This document shows positions 1 to 11,460 of a stretch of DNA of 64,000 nt, in pieces. The translations under genes and the position numbers were made by a program. Source of the stretch: Chaetorhynchus papuensis. Taxonomy: Eukaryota; Chordata; Aves; Passeriformes; Rhipiduridae. The stretch is taken from assembly GCA_013396525.1 (NCBI GenBank), contig VWYX01000655.1, positions 178,701-242,700 on the forward strand, read 5' to 3'. Position 1 is the first letter of the stretch; every line of letters begins with the position of its first letter. Below the pieces are notes generated by a model. It was not told the DNA's origin, made no database searches, and saw only the letters and a list, made by a program, of their open reading frames with translations.

Positions 1-689
1 CAGACAGCAGTAGGGAGCCAGCTCTGACCTTTGTCTCTTGGAAAACTTGTGCACCCATTGGTTGTGTGGAAAACCATGACCATGTTGCTTTGCAAGCACA
101 CTGTTTCACAAGGATCTTGCAGACTACTCCCAACTGTGGGGTTGATCCCTGTCATCTGTGAGCTGCAGATTGAGTGACATCAGAGCAAGGGGTTTTTTTT
201 CTTTTCCTGAAAGCAACAGTACAAAAGTTGATCTGGATGCAATTTTGTTGGGTTTTTTTTTTTGTCTTGCTGAAAATGGACTTTTAAGTCATTTAAATTT
301 TCTGAGAGGGAAAGGAGAAAAACAATCAAAACTTTTGGACTTCATACTTGAAAAAGAATAATTCTTGCATTTGTTTTGAGATTTCTATTTTTAGAGGCTG
401 ATCTAGCCTTAATTGAAAAATAATAAAGTACCTCCCCTTCCCCTCTCCACTCCCTAGGAAAACAAAAGGCTTTGTATTTACTTTTGCTTGAAATAAACCT
501 TTTGTTAGACTGAAAGTTTTAAGTGCTTTGCTTTGAGTGGGGACGCTGAAAATTATTTGGTTTTGGTCAACCCCAAACAAGTTTCGGCTAGTGAGATGAA
601 AAAATCTAATTATTTGCTTAGTTCTTGTCATGAGTTTGAGTCCTGATGCTGCAAGCATGCAAAAAAAATTGTTCTGTGTTGTGTTTCAG

Positions 690-948
690 CCGGACATGAA
701 TGTCTTCAGTGGTGACTTAGCCAAACCTCTCTCTCCTACGAAGGAGCAACATTTGTTGAACAGTTGTGGTAAATCAGACAGAGCTGTAGGCAGTAACACA
801 AAGTCCATCCTTCCCTTTGAGCCTTTTGAGGTTTACAGCCTGAAGCAGCTTCAAGAGATCCTCTGTTGGGAGTTAGAGGAACAGGCAATACTCACTGAGA
901 CCAGACCCAGCCTGAAAAGAAACCAGACCCTGGGTTGTGGTAGAGAAA
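690..948 (+). other. Possible internal exon (unrecognised protein)
   Basis: A pyrimidine-rich acceptor ending GTGTTTCAG at 689 opens into a frame with no stop until 971. The frame begins P-D-M-N-V-F-S-G-D and later contains a stretch rich in Leu, Gln and Glu (LKQLQEILCWELEEQ) that could form a helix or coiled coil. Two donors are possible: GAAA followed by GTGAGC at 949, giving 259 nt and one leftover base, or a weaker GTAAAT at 769. The same frame is also open upstream to 630, so the acceptor is not forced by frame. I recognise no family and see no partner exon in matching phase nearby. What favours it is the good acceptor, the open length and the protein-like composition. What weakens it is that such combinations arise by chance in 64 kb. 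Confidence 0.22.
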
Positions 949-1659
949 GTGAGCTGGCCTACTCTGGCTGATGAGGGAGGATTTGGATGCAGTGGTTAAT
1001 TTGTCATTTGGTTACAAGTTACAATAGAAGCAATTTTGTGGAGCTTTCTGGCAAAGGCCATACAATGAGTTTTTTGCCTCCTATGCTCCTATTCATTCGT
1101 AATTCTGGCTATGGTAGGCGACGTCACATTTTGATATTGGGGTTGTATGGACCATATTATTTTTTGGAAAGATGTCTAAGTGGTCTTTCTTTAACTCACA
1201 AACTTGGCTCATCGTGGACAAATTGGGTACTCGCATTTCCTATGACTTCAAGATGTGCACTGACAGGAAACAAGCGTAATGTGCACGAACAGCGACGAAT
1301 AAAAGCTGAAGAAATACAGGGTACCAGGTTTCCTAATACTAAACTACAACTATTGTGTGGTATTGGAGACAGCTGAGTTATCACTGCAGAATTAAAGCAC
1401 AAAATGCCTGCGGATTGTCACACTACACATATGTTCAGCATCAATATTTAAGTCTGAGACAGTAAAAACATGTTGCAGAAATGCACAGTTGGAGAGACAG
1501 GAAAATTGACAGGAAAATTGATCGTTGCATTTTGATTTGAAATACTTGCAACCCTAAACATGACTGTGCAGCCTCTAATCTGATACAGCCTGGCACTGCT
1601 CATCTGCTTTATGATGCAGGCTCAGGCTTGTCTGTCAAACCCCAGCCTGGCCATTAGGA

Positions 1660-1813
1660 ATGGTTGCCGCCGTAGTGCCAGGATTTCACGCTCGGTGCCG
1701 CGCTCACCTGACTCCTGCCCATGGGACGTGCCAGGCGATGTGCTAACCCCCTCCGCTGTCTCCTGCCACTCCGTACCATCCATCTGCAGCCCCTGTCTCC
1801 ATCTGCCTCTCAA
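1660..1813 (-). other. CpG cluster with strong minus-strand splice donor
   Basis: About nine CpGs fall within roughly 100 bp at 1660-1760, in a neighbourhood otherwise poor in CpG. On the minus strand the sequence CAG followed by GTGAGCG gives a near-consensus donor, with the exon ending at 1708. The minus frame upstream of it is open from an ATG at 1813 for 35 codons (MRGRWRQGLQMDG and onward). This could be a small first exon with a promoter to its right, but no TATA box or long CpG island is evident and the peptide matches nothing I know. Chance is a serious alternative. Confidence 0.15.
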
Positions 1814-4800
1814 GCCAGTCCCTGCCTGCCTGCGACCTCTTTACAGCACACTAGCAAAATTTAAGGCAGGTGAGGACCTTGTCTTAACTATTTACGACTT
1901 AAGTGGGAGAAAGATGTGAGAATTTTCTTTTTTGAACGTCAGTTGTCCCAAGTGACTGCAGATGTGTGAATAGATGTGTTCCACTTCCTCAAGAGCCTGT
2001 TTTCTACCTCAGATTTGGCTTTCTTGCTGCAGAGCAGTCATTGACTTCTCTGTGCATTTGGAGAAATTTGGATTTCCAGCTTCTAGGGAAATTATAAATC
2101 TTGGCAACACACATCACAGGGTGTTGAAAAAGATAAAAATCTGCTCTTTCCACAGGTGATTTTCTGTAACCCATCAATTCTGCACTTTTTTGAGTAACTT
2201 GGTACTTAAAGCCAACGTGCAGTTATTTTAAAACACTGCAATTAAATGGGGAACTTAGAGTTCTTCAGAGTCACAGGTGAAGTACTGTGTCCTCTTTTTC
2301 AGGCTAAAGTAATTTGAAATAAATATTGAAAAAGCTCTATTCTAAGTAAACACTAGATATCACCTAATTTGTCCCATGAAGAAATTTCATTTCTTTCTTA
2401 TTAATTCAGGGCATGCCACAGTATGAGGTATACTTCTTTAACCCCTTGCTGGCCTGTGCCATTGTCATTTTTATGGGCTTCTTTGAAGAACTGTGTCTCA
2501 CTAAGATACCAGCACTTTAATTTGAAACGTACCTTTATTAGACATACATGAGATACGGAGTTTCTCTGCACCATGTATCTGCTATTAGTAGTTAAATGGT
2601 TAAACTTATTCAGAGGAGCTGGCAAGTTTCATGTGGTATATTCACTGAAAATACATTTTTATTTACGGTGGAACCAAGCCCACATGAAATATCTTGAGAG
2701 AATCTGCTTGTGAAAACCTGGATTCATAGGGGAGAAAAATAAAACAAGAGTGATAGTGTGATTCAGGCTCCTAAGTTTTGTTTAGAGCACAAGGTCTTTA
2801 AATGATATAAATACCTCAGCTTCATAAAAAAAAATTTCAAACTGTCACAGGCTTATCAGGAAAGTCAATAAAATATTTATTACAAATTGAAAATGCAATA
2901 AAAATTAAATTGACATTTTTTCAAGCTCCATGTTTGACTCAAGCTTTATCTAGAACTCCTGGGGGAGAAACTCAGAGGTAACAATCAACTTGAGAGAACC
3001 ACAGCCCAGCAAAAAGGTACCCACCTTGTCCTGCCTTGGCCTCTGCTGCACTGTCACTTCCCACACAGATTTTGGCATGAGAAAACAAGCTGCTGAGCAT
3101 CCCTGAGGTACAGAACTCCTGGGGCCGCAGAGGAGGGTTCTGCTTTCTACTCCCATCCTCACAAGATTTTCCTCTTTGTCCAGTGATGGGAAGACCTCTG
3201 CAGAGCTAAGAAAATAAGCAATCACTGGTGTGGAATCACCAAAACCTGTGTCTGTCCCTCCGGCCCATGGTGTCCTGTTGCACGGTGCCACCAAGCCCTG
3301 TGGCACCATGGTCTGCATTCACATCCCCTCTGTGGCGTGAACAGCCTTGGACAGTAATTGCTTACAAACTTCCCCCTCCTCCACCAATTTTGCCTGAGCA
3401 TTTTCTGCAGCCACAGGTTACTTTGCTCAGTTTTATAGCCAATGCCTAAGCTAATTTCAAAAGACCAAAACCCCTCTGCCAGGAAGGGACCGTGTTGTTT
3501 TACCTAGCCCTGATAGTTAAGTATGGTCCTCCTTCTTGGTTCAAGGAGCTAAATGTCACCCTTAATTATGGCAGACATTAATTTAATAGGAGCAGATGTT
3601 TAATCATCTCAGGGTCTTCCTCCCATGGCAGGGGACTGTTATGCAGCAGGCCCATATGATTCCCCACTTCTCAAGTGTGCTTAGAGCAAAAGCACAGGCT
3701 TGCTCACTTGTGCGTGCACCCCAGTATGCCCTGACAAACTTCATCTTCTGTCAGCTTAATTGAGATAATAAAGGGCAAACAAACCAAGTAAACTATCCCT
3801 AGGACATGAGACCCCTGATTTCCTTCTATTTGTCTAATCAGAGAAGCAATGGCTGTGGATGATCTTATGTGAGCACAGGGGAAAGGGTGAGGAGTGCAGG
3901 ACTTTGTCTGCTGATGCAGTGCTCTTACAGGAACCCCAGAGTTTTCAAATGAGAAAGTGCTTAGAGGCAGTTTATGTAGCCAAAAATGAGGTGGTAAATG
4001 GTTGTTCTGGGGCCAATATGGGGGCAAGTTGGCGTACCTATTTATAGGGCTGCAGTGCTGTCAGGCTATTTGATACATCTGTGGTTCTGTGTGGGAAAGC
4101 CCATGACAGGTTTGGGTGAAAATGTGAAGCTCTTAAGAATTTTAATATGATATGTATTGCCATTTAATTTTTAATAAAACTTTAAATCAAGTTATGATTA
4201 AATGGCCATCCTGAGTGGAAGATTCCACTTTAACATAAAATGTGAGAGTTCCCAGAATGAGCTAAGATAGGTTTTATAATATGCACCTCTCTCTCAAATT
4301 CATTGGATAATGGATTCTATCAAAATGGAAAAAATGAAGGCATAGATTTTTAAAAAAAAAAAATCTGCTGTGTAGTCAGTAGTTCCACATTTTGGAAGAA
4401 ATCGCTGAGCTTCTGGCATCCTTAAATAATACCCTTTTCACATGATAGTTACACTGCTCCAAAGACAGTATAATAAACCATGCCAAAAATTCTTCTATTT
4501 CGTTTGCATGAAATTGATCTGACAGATATACCTGTCTATGTTATGTCCAAGAAAATGTCTTGTTAGAAACGTGTGAAAATATATTATATGACAGATGCTG
4601 AAAATGTTTCAGATACAGCAATAAATTGATTGTGGTTTCTGGACCAGATGTGAACTCTGTTTAAAATTCATCATGCTGGTCTCTATTCTAGCTCTGCACT
4701 TAAATAAATGCAGAGAAGTGGCTTTGCTTTTCAATGAAACCCATTATAAGAATAGAAGAGCTTCTTTCCATCTCATAAAGAATAGACCTGACAGTAAGGC

Positions 4801-6117
4801 TTGCATCCACAGAACAAGTATTAAAAGCACAAACTGAACTAAGAGAAAGCTGTGCCAGTTCTCAGTTTTTGCTTTGCTAATGTGCATGAAAATACTTGGC
4901 AAGTCAAAGCCACTGCAACCAAGAAGACTGCGATGTGCATTATTTTCATTTTAGAGGGGGATTCACAGCCGTAAAACAACCAAGGAGGGAAAAGAAGAGG
5001 GATTTTTCAAGAAATGGTGTTAAAGGGGAAGGAGTCAGTTGTAAAGGTGCTACAGACATGACTGGGTGCTGAGAATAAGTCTGTGTTTCCCCAGCTCTTT
5101 ATTTTGAGGCCAAATGTTCCCCTTCCCTGCAAGGGAGCAGGACGAGAGCTAGACTTGGGTTTTTTTGACAGATAGCTTGGGAGCTGCACAACCCCAGCCG
5201 GGCAATCCAGACTGCTGAAGTCAGGTGCTTAGGCTGCCCCTTCAATCCACAGGCACCTCTGAAAACCAGCCCAGAAAGACCAATGTGCTGAGGCTGGAAA
5301 AAGGGAGGAGGAAGCAGGGGACAAATGGGTGTGTGTGAGGACTTCCAGCCACCTCCTGGATCTGGCACTTGGCTGTGAGCAGCGTGTTTGACACCTCGGG
5401 ATCTAGCTCCACGCCTCTGAATTATTTTCTGTTATGGAGATAGCAAGTACCTTTTTCTCCATATCTGAGGGATTAGAGTTTGCCCCTCCCTTTGTGTTAG
5501 TGCCCCAGCCTGAGAAGGAGAAAGGAAAGCCTGCTCGCTGCCCTCCTTGCATGTCCTTTGTAGGGGACAGGTGTTTTTGCTCGTGGTTGGTTGTGCCCAT
5601 GTCCTCCTTGGTCTGCGATATTATTTTAATTTGCAGCACAACAAACCTCTTGCAGTCTATCAGGAGAGTTGTGTATCTTTGCAGTGACATGTGTTACGAA
5701 CATAGTGTAGATTTTATTACTACTCCTCTAGGTCTGCTAATTGCACTCAATGTTGGGGTTTTTTCATTCACTTAGAAATACTGTCTCTCTCCCCACCTCT
5801 CTTTCTAAAGGAAAAACAGTTCATTTATTCTCCTACCCCAAAAGAACATCCACAGGGAAGGAAGCAATAACACCTATGGGTACCTCCCAATGTGTCTCTC
5901 CTATGTTTTAAAAAATATTGGAGGCTGTAATTTGAAATACTATTAAAGATGCATGAAGTCATCTCTGATGTCAGATAAAGGCTTTCTCACAGCGAAGCAG
6001 CTTTTCATACACTCACTAGCACAATACAGAGTATTACAGAAATATTTAGGCTTGTCAGACACTATCTGTAGTGACTATACATGATTTTTACTACTCTCTC
6101 CCTTCTTTTGCCTTTAG

Positions 6118-6149
6118 AGATTTACATGGAAAACTATTCCCCAAATAAC
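6118..6149 (+). other. Acceptor-like site with 32-nt open segment
   Basis: A long pyrimidine tract (CTCTCTCCCTTCTTTTG) leads into CCTTTAG at 6117. The 32 nt that follow are open in one phase (I-Y-M-E-N-Y-S-P-N-N) and are followed by GTAAAA, a weak donor. The surrounding 5930-6200 is AT-rich, single-copy and free of simple repeats, so it could equally be a conserved noncoding element. Reported as a signal only. Confidence 0.1.
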
Positions 6150-6638
6150 GTAAAACCTCATATTGCAAAAACTCTCCTGTTGTTATAGGCTGAGACAGAG
6201 CTGTTTAATTTATGGGGAAACTTCTTTTCTGATACACATCAGAATAGCTGTAAAGACTCTCCTCTGTATAACCATGACCACCCTCTTATCCTCCAGTGAC
6301 TTCTAGTTGTCTGGTCTGTCTGTCCACAAATGCTCCTAGTGCTGGACTGCCTCTTTGTTGAACATGTGCATTGTACTCAAACCCAGCAAAAACTGTATGC
6401 TGCCATGGATGTACCTTCTGCTCTTTCTGAAACTTGTAATCATACTGCAAGCCAGAAACCCTGATTCAATTACAGTGGTTATGTAGGTTGGACTGCAGGG
6501 TTTTCTGACTTTTCTGCTTAAGTACACTGTTAACACTGTCAGTTTAACTTTGTTGAATGTCACAAATCTTGTCATAGGCCTAGAACCTTTGAAGGCCTGA
6601 AAATACTTGATAAAAATATTTACTTCTGTTTAAGTCTG

Positions 6639-6697
6639 AATATATATATAGAGAGATGATATTTATATATGTATATCTTATATGTAATATATATAAG
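6639..6697. repeat. AT dinucleotide-rich stretch
   Basis: The sequence is dominated by TA and TATA steps, broken by a short GAGAGATGAT insert. It is probably a decayed (TA)n microsatellite and holds no other feature. Confidence 0.6.
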
Positions 6698-9600
6698 CTG
6701 AATGTATATGTTCAACCTATAACCATGAAAAGTTACAGGCTGAAAATATTACTTAAAATGAATGCTTTTTCTGTTCTTACATTTGACTTGTGGTATGGGA
6801 ATCTTAATGTGCCCTGTCTTCTCTCAGAAATTGTTTTTTAAATTTTTTTTTAGCACAGCAGCAAACAAATAAACAAAAGCTAAGCAGGATTTTCTCAGAA
6901 CTTCACAAAAGCCAGGAGTTGAGTCTTCAGGAATGGCAGTACATACTGCAAAACTAACGTTACAATCATGTTATTTGGCAAGATTCCTTTCCTAGTTATG
7001 AAAAGATAGCCATAATCCCATCCACAAAAACCTCCACCGCCCAGAATAGGATTTAAGTCATGATTGATCAAATGTGAGGCCAAAAAGCCTGTATATCTTC
7101 TGATTGAACAAAACAAATGCTTTCAAAATTAAGACTGAAACTCTGCCCCTAAACAGTCCTGAAGAGGGTTAGTTGAAATGGAAGTGCTGACACAAGCTTA
7201 CTGTACTGATGCTGTAAGATACTGTTATGTTAATATAAGCATTACACTCTAAGAAAACATACTGAGTCAGGGATACATATTTTTCTTTTGAACAAAATCT
7301 CCATAAGAACAAAGGTCATATGTCACATGGATGCCAATATTTGTAAGTGTTTGTGTGGCTGTTCACAATGACACACATTTTACCACATTTTAGTAAAAAT
7401 AGGCCCTTATTGAAAAATAGCCATCTTATTGGTGGGCCCTCTTTGGTTTGGCAAAGGCTGCTGTTCTTCTGCCTTTTCTTTGCAAACACTGCTCATTTTC
7501 TCTTGGATGAGATAATGGTTGCTATCTGCAACACAGATGGGCACGAAGTGCTCGGAGGGACAGGGAATCCCCTGGAGCCCAGGCTGTTTTTGTAACTCAG
7601 GAAAGCAACTTCTGTGCCTTTACTGGCATTAATATTAAGGGTTTCTGGTTCCTGCCCAGGGCATGGGGATGTTGAACACTGAGCACAGCACCATGGCATC
7701 TTTTCTGAAGGGAAATCTGTCTGTTTCTCTGCATTCTCTTGGTGCTGAACAGTTCCCTCACAGCACATGTTGAAGTCTTCTTTTGAATTTTATGTTGCCC
7801 TTCCCTATACTGGTGCCTTCAGCAGGATGCTTTGCTCTTAGAAATGCCTTTTTCCTCTGAGTCCATTCGTATTTCTCCTTTGGAGACTAATGCAAGCGTT
7901 TGCACAATCCCAGCATCATACACAGCAACCCCAACAGGCTATTTCTGATTAGATGCTGCTGCTTAGTATCCTGTGGAACTGGACTACAGCAAGGCTTAAA
8001 TTCTCACAGACCTTGCAGGTTGCAGCCAGCCTTATACCAAACACAGTCATCAGATTTCAGATGTGTGGAGCAGTGGGCCAAAGCCTGGGGCTTTGGGATG
8101 GACTGTCTCCCTCCAGTTGAAGTTTTAAAAAAAGCAAGATGAAACAAGACACTCCATTCATGTGATTGCCGTCATCCTGAGTGAATCATGAATCCATGTG
8201 CTTGAAGATGTTTGTGCAAGGGGGCACTCCTGAAATTCGTCGTGGTGTCTTAACATCCTCATGCAATCACAAAGTAAATAGAGCATGCACGGAATGTATG
8301 AGGCAGCCAAGTACCACTTGCAGTAGTGTCCGAGTGGCTCCAAACCCACATTGCCAGCCCCAATGACTATATTCCTCATGGAATACCCTGGAAAGAGAAT
8401 CTTCGGTCTATGCTGGGGACCAGCTGGCTTTGACTGGTGGGTCATGGCCAGAAAGCCATGAGAAGGGTTTCTGAGACACTCTTGTGAAGTGAATGGGGGA
8501 AGTGTGGATGGGGAAAAATAAGTGAATTGGGATTACTCATATCCTGGACTCCTCAAAAGCTGGGCTGTGGGATAGGGAAGGTATAGGACCTGCCCGGCCT
8601 TTTGTTCCCTCTATATTTCATTCCAGTAACTGAAAATGAAACTGTGAGATGTGAAACAGAACTACAGGACACTTTTCAGTTCCCCCTCCATCCCTTTGTG
8701 CCTCGGAAAAATGATTTAGGTTGATCCAAGCTGACATTTTGAAAACCTTCCTCCGGTTCGGCAGCCAAGCCTGAATGTTGGCCACTCGCACCACCCTTGC
8801 TCCGCGAGAGAGAATGCTTCCTGGGGACTGGCTGACGGCAGCCCCTGCGAGCCCTGCCAAGAAAACCAGCGGTAGGCCTCTCTAGAACAGATTGAATTCT
8901 TGACCTCTCAATATGCTGTTTCTAACCACATCGGTGTCCTCTCTTCAGCAGCTCAATTAAAACAAAGGCAGGCACGGGTTTCGATGGGAAGGGCAAGTTG
9001 CCCATGTTTGCTTATGTGCAGGTAATGGGACACAAGGTCCCAGTTCGTGGCTGTTTTTAGAGTTTTAGAAGTTGCCTGAAGCATTGCAGGAGAAGTTTCT
9101 TCTGGCTCATTCCATGGCCTGAGATGTACCAGCACACAGTGGTGTGAAACCTGCCTGGGGCAAGCTTGGTCTCCTCACCAGGACTTCCCAGCCCCATCCA
9201 GGCTGGCATTGGGCAAGGTGACTAACTCTGATCCTTGCAGCTCTCTCCTCCTCTCCTCAGGGACATGGGGAATAGGACAGTCTGTCAGATGGCACCACAG
9301 TCTTTCCAGTTTCTGTTTTCTTTCATCGATATTTCTTTGGGTTTTTAGAAAGAAAAATAAGCTAAACAATTGTGTACTGTCTTATAGAGTATTTGCTTGT
9401 AATTAAATTTATCCAGCCCCTTAGTTTTTTGGTCAATCTGTTGCACATTTCAGGATCTGCCTATAGGAAACCTCTGTGCCCAGACAGACTTTTGCCCTGT
9501 TGTGGGTAGTTTTAATATGCCAAGAGTGCACATGTTAACCACGCTTCTTCCTACAGCTTAATGTGAACTTTAGATGACACCTTAGTCTGTGACCACTGGG

Positions 9601-10645
9601 TGCCTTGAAGAGAAAACCTGAGACTGTTAATTTGAATTTTTTGGGAGGGTAAGGTTGAAGTTGAAGAATGGGTTTAGTATGGTTTGACGAGTGCTGCTGA
9701 GGAAGATTTTACTCTGTGTTTTGAACGGGAGTTTTGTAGGGGCTGACAGCTTCATGTCTGTGTGTGTTGCTTTGCTGAGGTCTTGCTACAAAATGATGAA
9801 GGAACGAGTACCCTGTGCCAAAACACTGTTAGCCAGGATGTCCTGGGTAAACAGAGATTTTTAGAAAGTGTTATTTATAAAAGCTGGCAAATGAAACCAT
9901 TGCATCAGTGAAGAATTCAACAACGCTGTTAAATTACCAGAGTGAATTGACTAGTTGTGCATGTGGGCATATCTTCAACTAAATGATACTAGGCAGGGCT
10001 GCAAACTCTCCAAAGTACTGTTATTTTCAAGCTAAACCTCAGATAACCTCCAGCCCTTTAAAAATATCTGTTGCTGAAAATAAGTCCTCAGATAACCTTC
10101 ATCCTTGGATAACCCACATAAAATCAAAGATGAGGAACTAATAGGAGAAAGGGGGCTTGGAATTAAACTTGTTCTCATGTTGCCCACACATGTGAGCAAC
10201 ATGCTGCTGCTGACTAGCGGCTATTTTTACATACAGGCCCATGCTTTGTGAGCAAGAATAAGGGGTGCTTTTCTTCACTTAGCAGCAAGGTCACTGTCTG
10301 CTCGTTTAGCCAGAGGTGGCCCTGGTTGTCTGTTTATCAGGAGCTGTGGATACTGCTGGCACTCACATTCTTACTGTTGGTTTCATTATCTAGGGCTCCA
10401 CATACTCGCCTGGGTAGGATGCAAACAATCCTTGAGCAGACCTAGGGAAGATGCAAATAAGGGTGGAATGGGTCTCAGATAATTGCCCTCAAATAGTTTG
10501 AATCCTTCTAAGAGGATGTTTGTCAGAACTACAGGGAGCAGTGGCTTCTAGATGACAATGGAGTTGTAGAAGTTAAAAGGCTTTAAAAGGTTTAGTGTAC
10601 TTCTGCTATCTCAGGAGATGTGAAAAAGACACACCCCAAAAGGAA

Positions 10646-10647
<2 letters not shown>

Positions 10648-10713
<66 letters not shown>

Positions 10714-10715
10714 AA
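10648..10715 (+). repeat. (GAAA)17 microsatellite
   Basis: Seventeen uninterrupted GAAA units lie inside a longer purine-only stretch that continues imperfectly to about 10739. The plus strand is pure purine, so the tract is a candidate for triplex (H-DNA) formation and for length polymorphism. The open reading frame across it (a K/E/R-rich peptide from 10620) is a by-product of the repeat. Perfect purity implies recent expansion. Confidence 0.97.
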
Positions 10716-11202
10716 AAGAAAGAGAAAGAAAAAAAAGAGACAATTTTCTGTGCTACCCACCTGAGCACTGAGTCTTCATCTGTGGCAAGACTTCAGAGCA
10801 AGGTAAGGAAGAAACTAACCAGTCAGAAACACACAGCCAGATGCATACTGGGGAAAAAAATTCAACACTTCCAGGTTCCTGCAGGTGAGCTGCTGAAGCC
10901 CCAAACCATGCACTTTGATTACAGTCATGGGAGTATTTGATAGCCCTTGATGAGTGAATATAGTGTCCCCCAAGGTGGGATGTCTCCTGTCACTCGATGA
11001 ACAGGATTAGAAAGGATCTGTGCTGTTTGTGAACCTTTCTGGATGTGCATGATTTTTGCTGCAAAGCAAGGAGATCATGCCCAGCACTTGGCAAATAATT
11101 CAGCTAAATGCAGGGGCACAGAGATTTGATAAAGCAGTTTGCTGCCCCAGATAGTTCCTCTGGGTGGGATTTGGCAGCTCTAGTGGAGGCTGAGAGTAAG
11201 GT

Positions 11203-11460
11203 TTGAATTCATTCATCTGACAATAGAAATCCGAGCCAAAGCTAACATAGAGTTTTATGCTCATTTACAGACCTCTACAGACTAAAGGGTTCATAAAGGA
11301 GTTCACTGATACCTTGTTGACAATGGTGATGAAATACCCTGACTTGTCATCCTGGGAGATTTCAACACACACATCGACAAGACTGCAGATATGAAGTCCC
11401 ACAAACTCACCTCCTGGCTTTCCTCCCAAACACTCTCTGGGTATTTCTACATTGACATTT
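11203..11460 (+). mobile_element. Degraded CR1/L2-clade LINE, endonuclease domain fragment
   Basis: Conceptual translation gives the core of an endonuclease/exonuclease/phosphatase domain of a CR1, L2 or L3 type LINE. One frame carries FEFIHLTIEIRAKANIEF. After a one-base shift near 11256 a second frame reads MLIYRP, then GFIKEFTDTLL and MKYPDL. After another shift near 11347 a third frame gives ILGDFNTHID, the diagnostic LGDFN-H motif that contributes active-site residues in this fold. The piece therefore has at least two frameshifts and cannot encode a working enzyme. No reverse transcriptase part follows within view, so it is a short relic. The order of motifs (FE, YRP, LGDFN) matches the CR1/L2 clade; the subfamily is uncertain. 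Confidence 0.7.

Larger units (their letters stand above)
1..10647. other. Single-copy noncoding DNA, left part
   Basis: Mostly AT-rich, low-repeat sequence with stops in all frames at the density expected of noncoding DNA. I recognise no interspersed repeat here. Items of note inside it are listed separately: an exon-like segment at 690-948, a CpG cluster near 1660-1760, an acceptor-like site at 6117 and an AT dinucleotide stretch at 6639-6697. The 12-bp unit GACAGGAAAATT occurs twice head to tail at 1496-1519. A second, looser CpG-rich patch lies at about 8750-8870 with eight or so CpGs. Open frames of 60-130 codons occur on both strands but show no family resemblance I can name. Confidence 0.6.

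Noticed and set aside
2281..2330. Strong acceptor (GTCCTCTTTTTCAG at 2303)
   Set aside because: All three frames stop within 15 bases and no donor follows.
10620..10940. Open frame with K/E/R-rich repeat
   Set aside because: It is a translation of the GAAA microsatellite; the rest is not protein-like.
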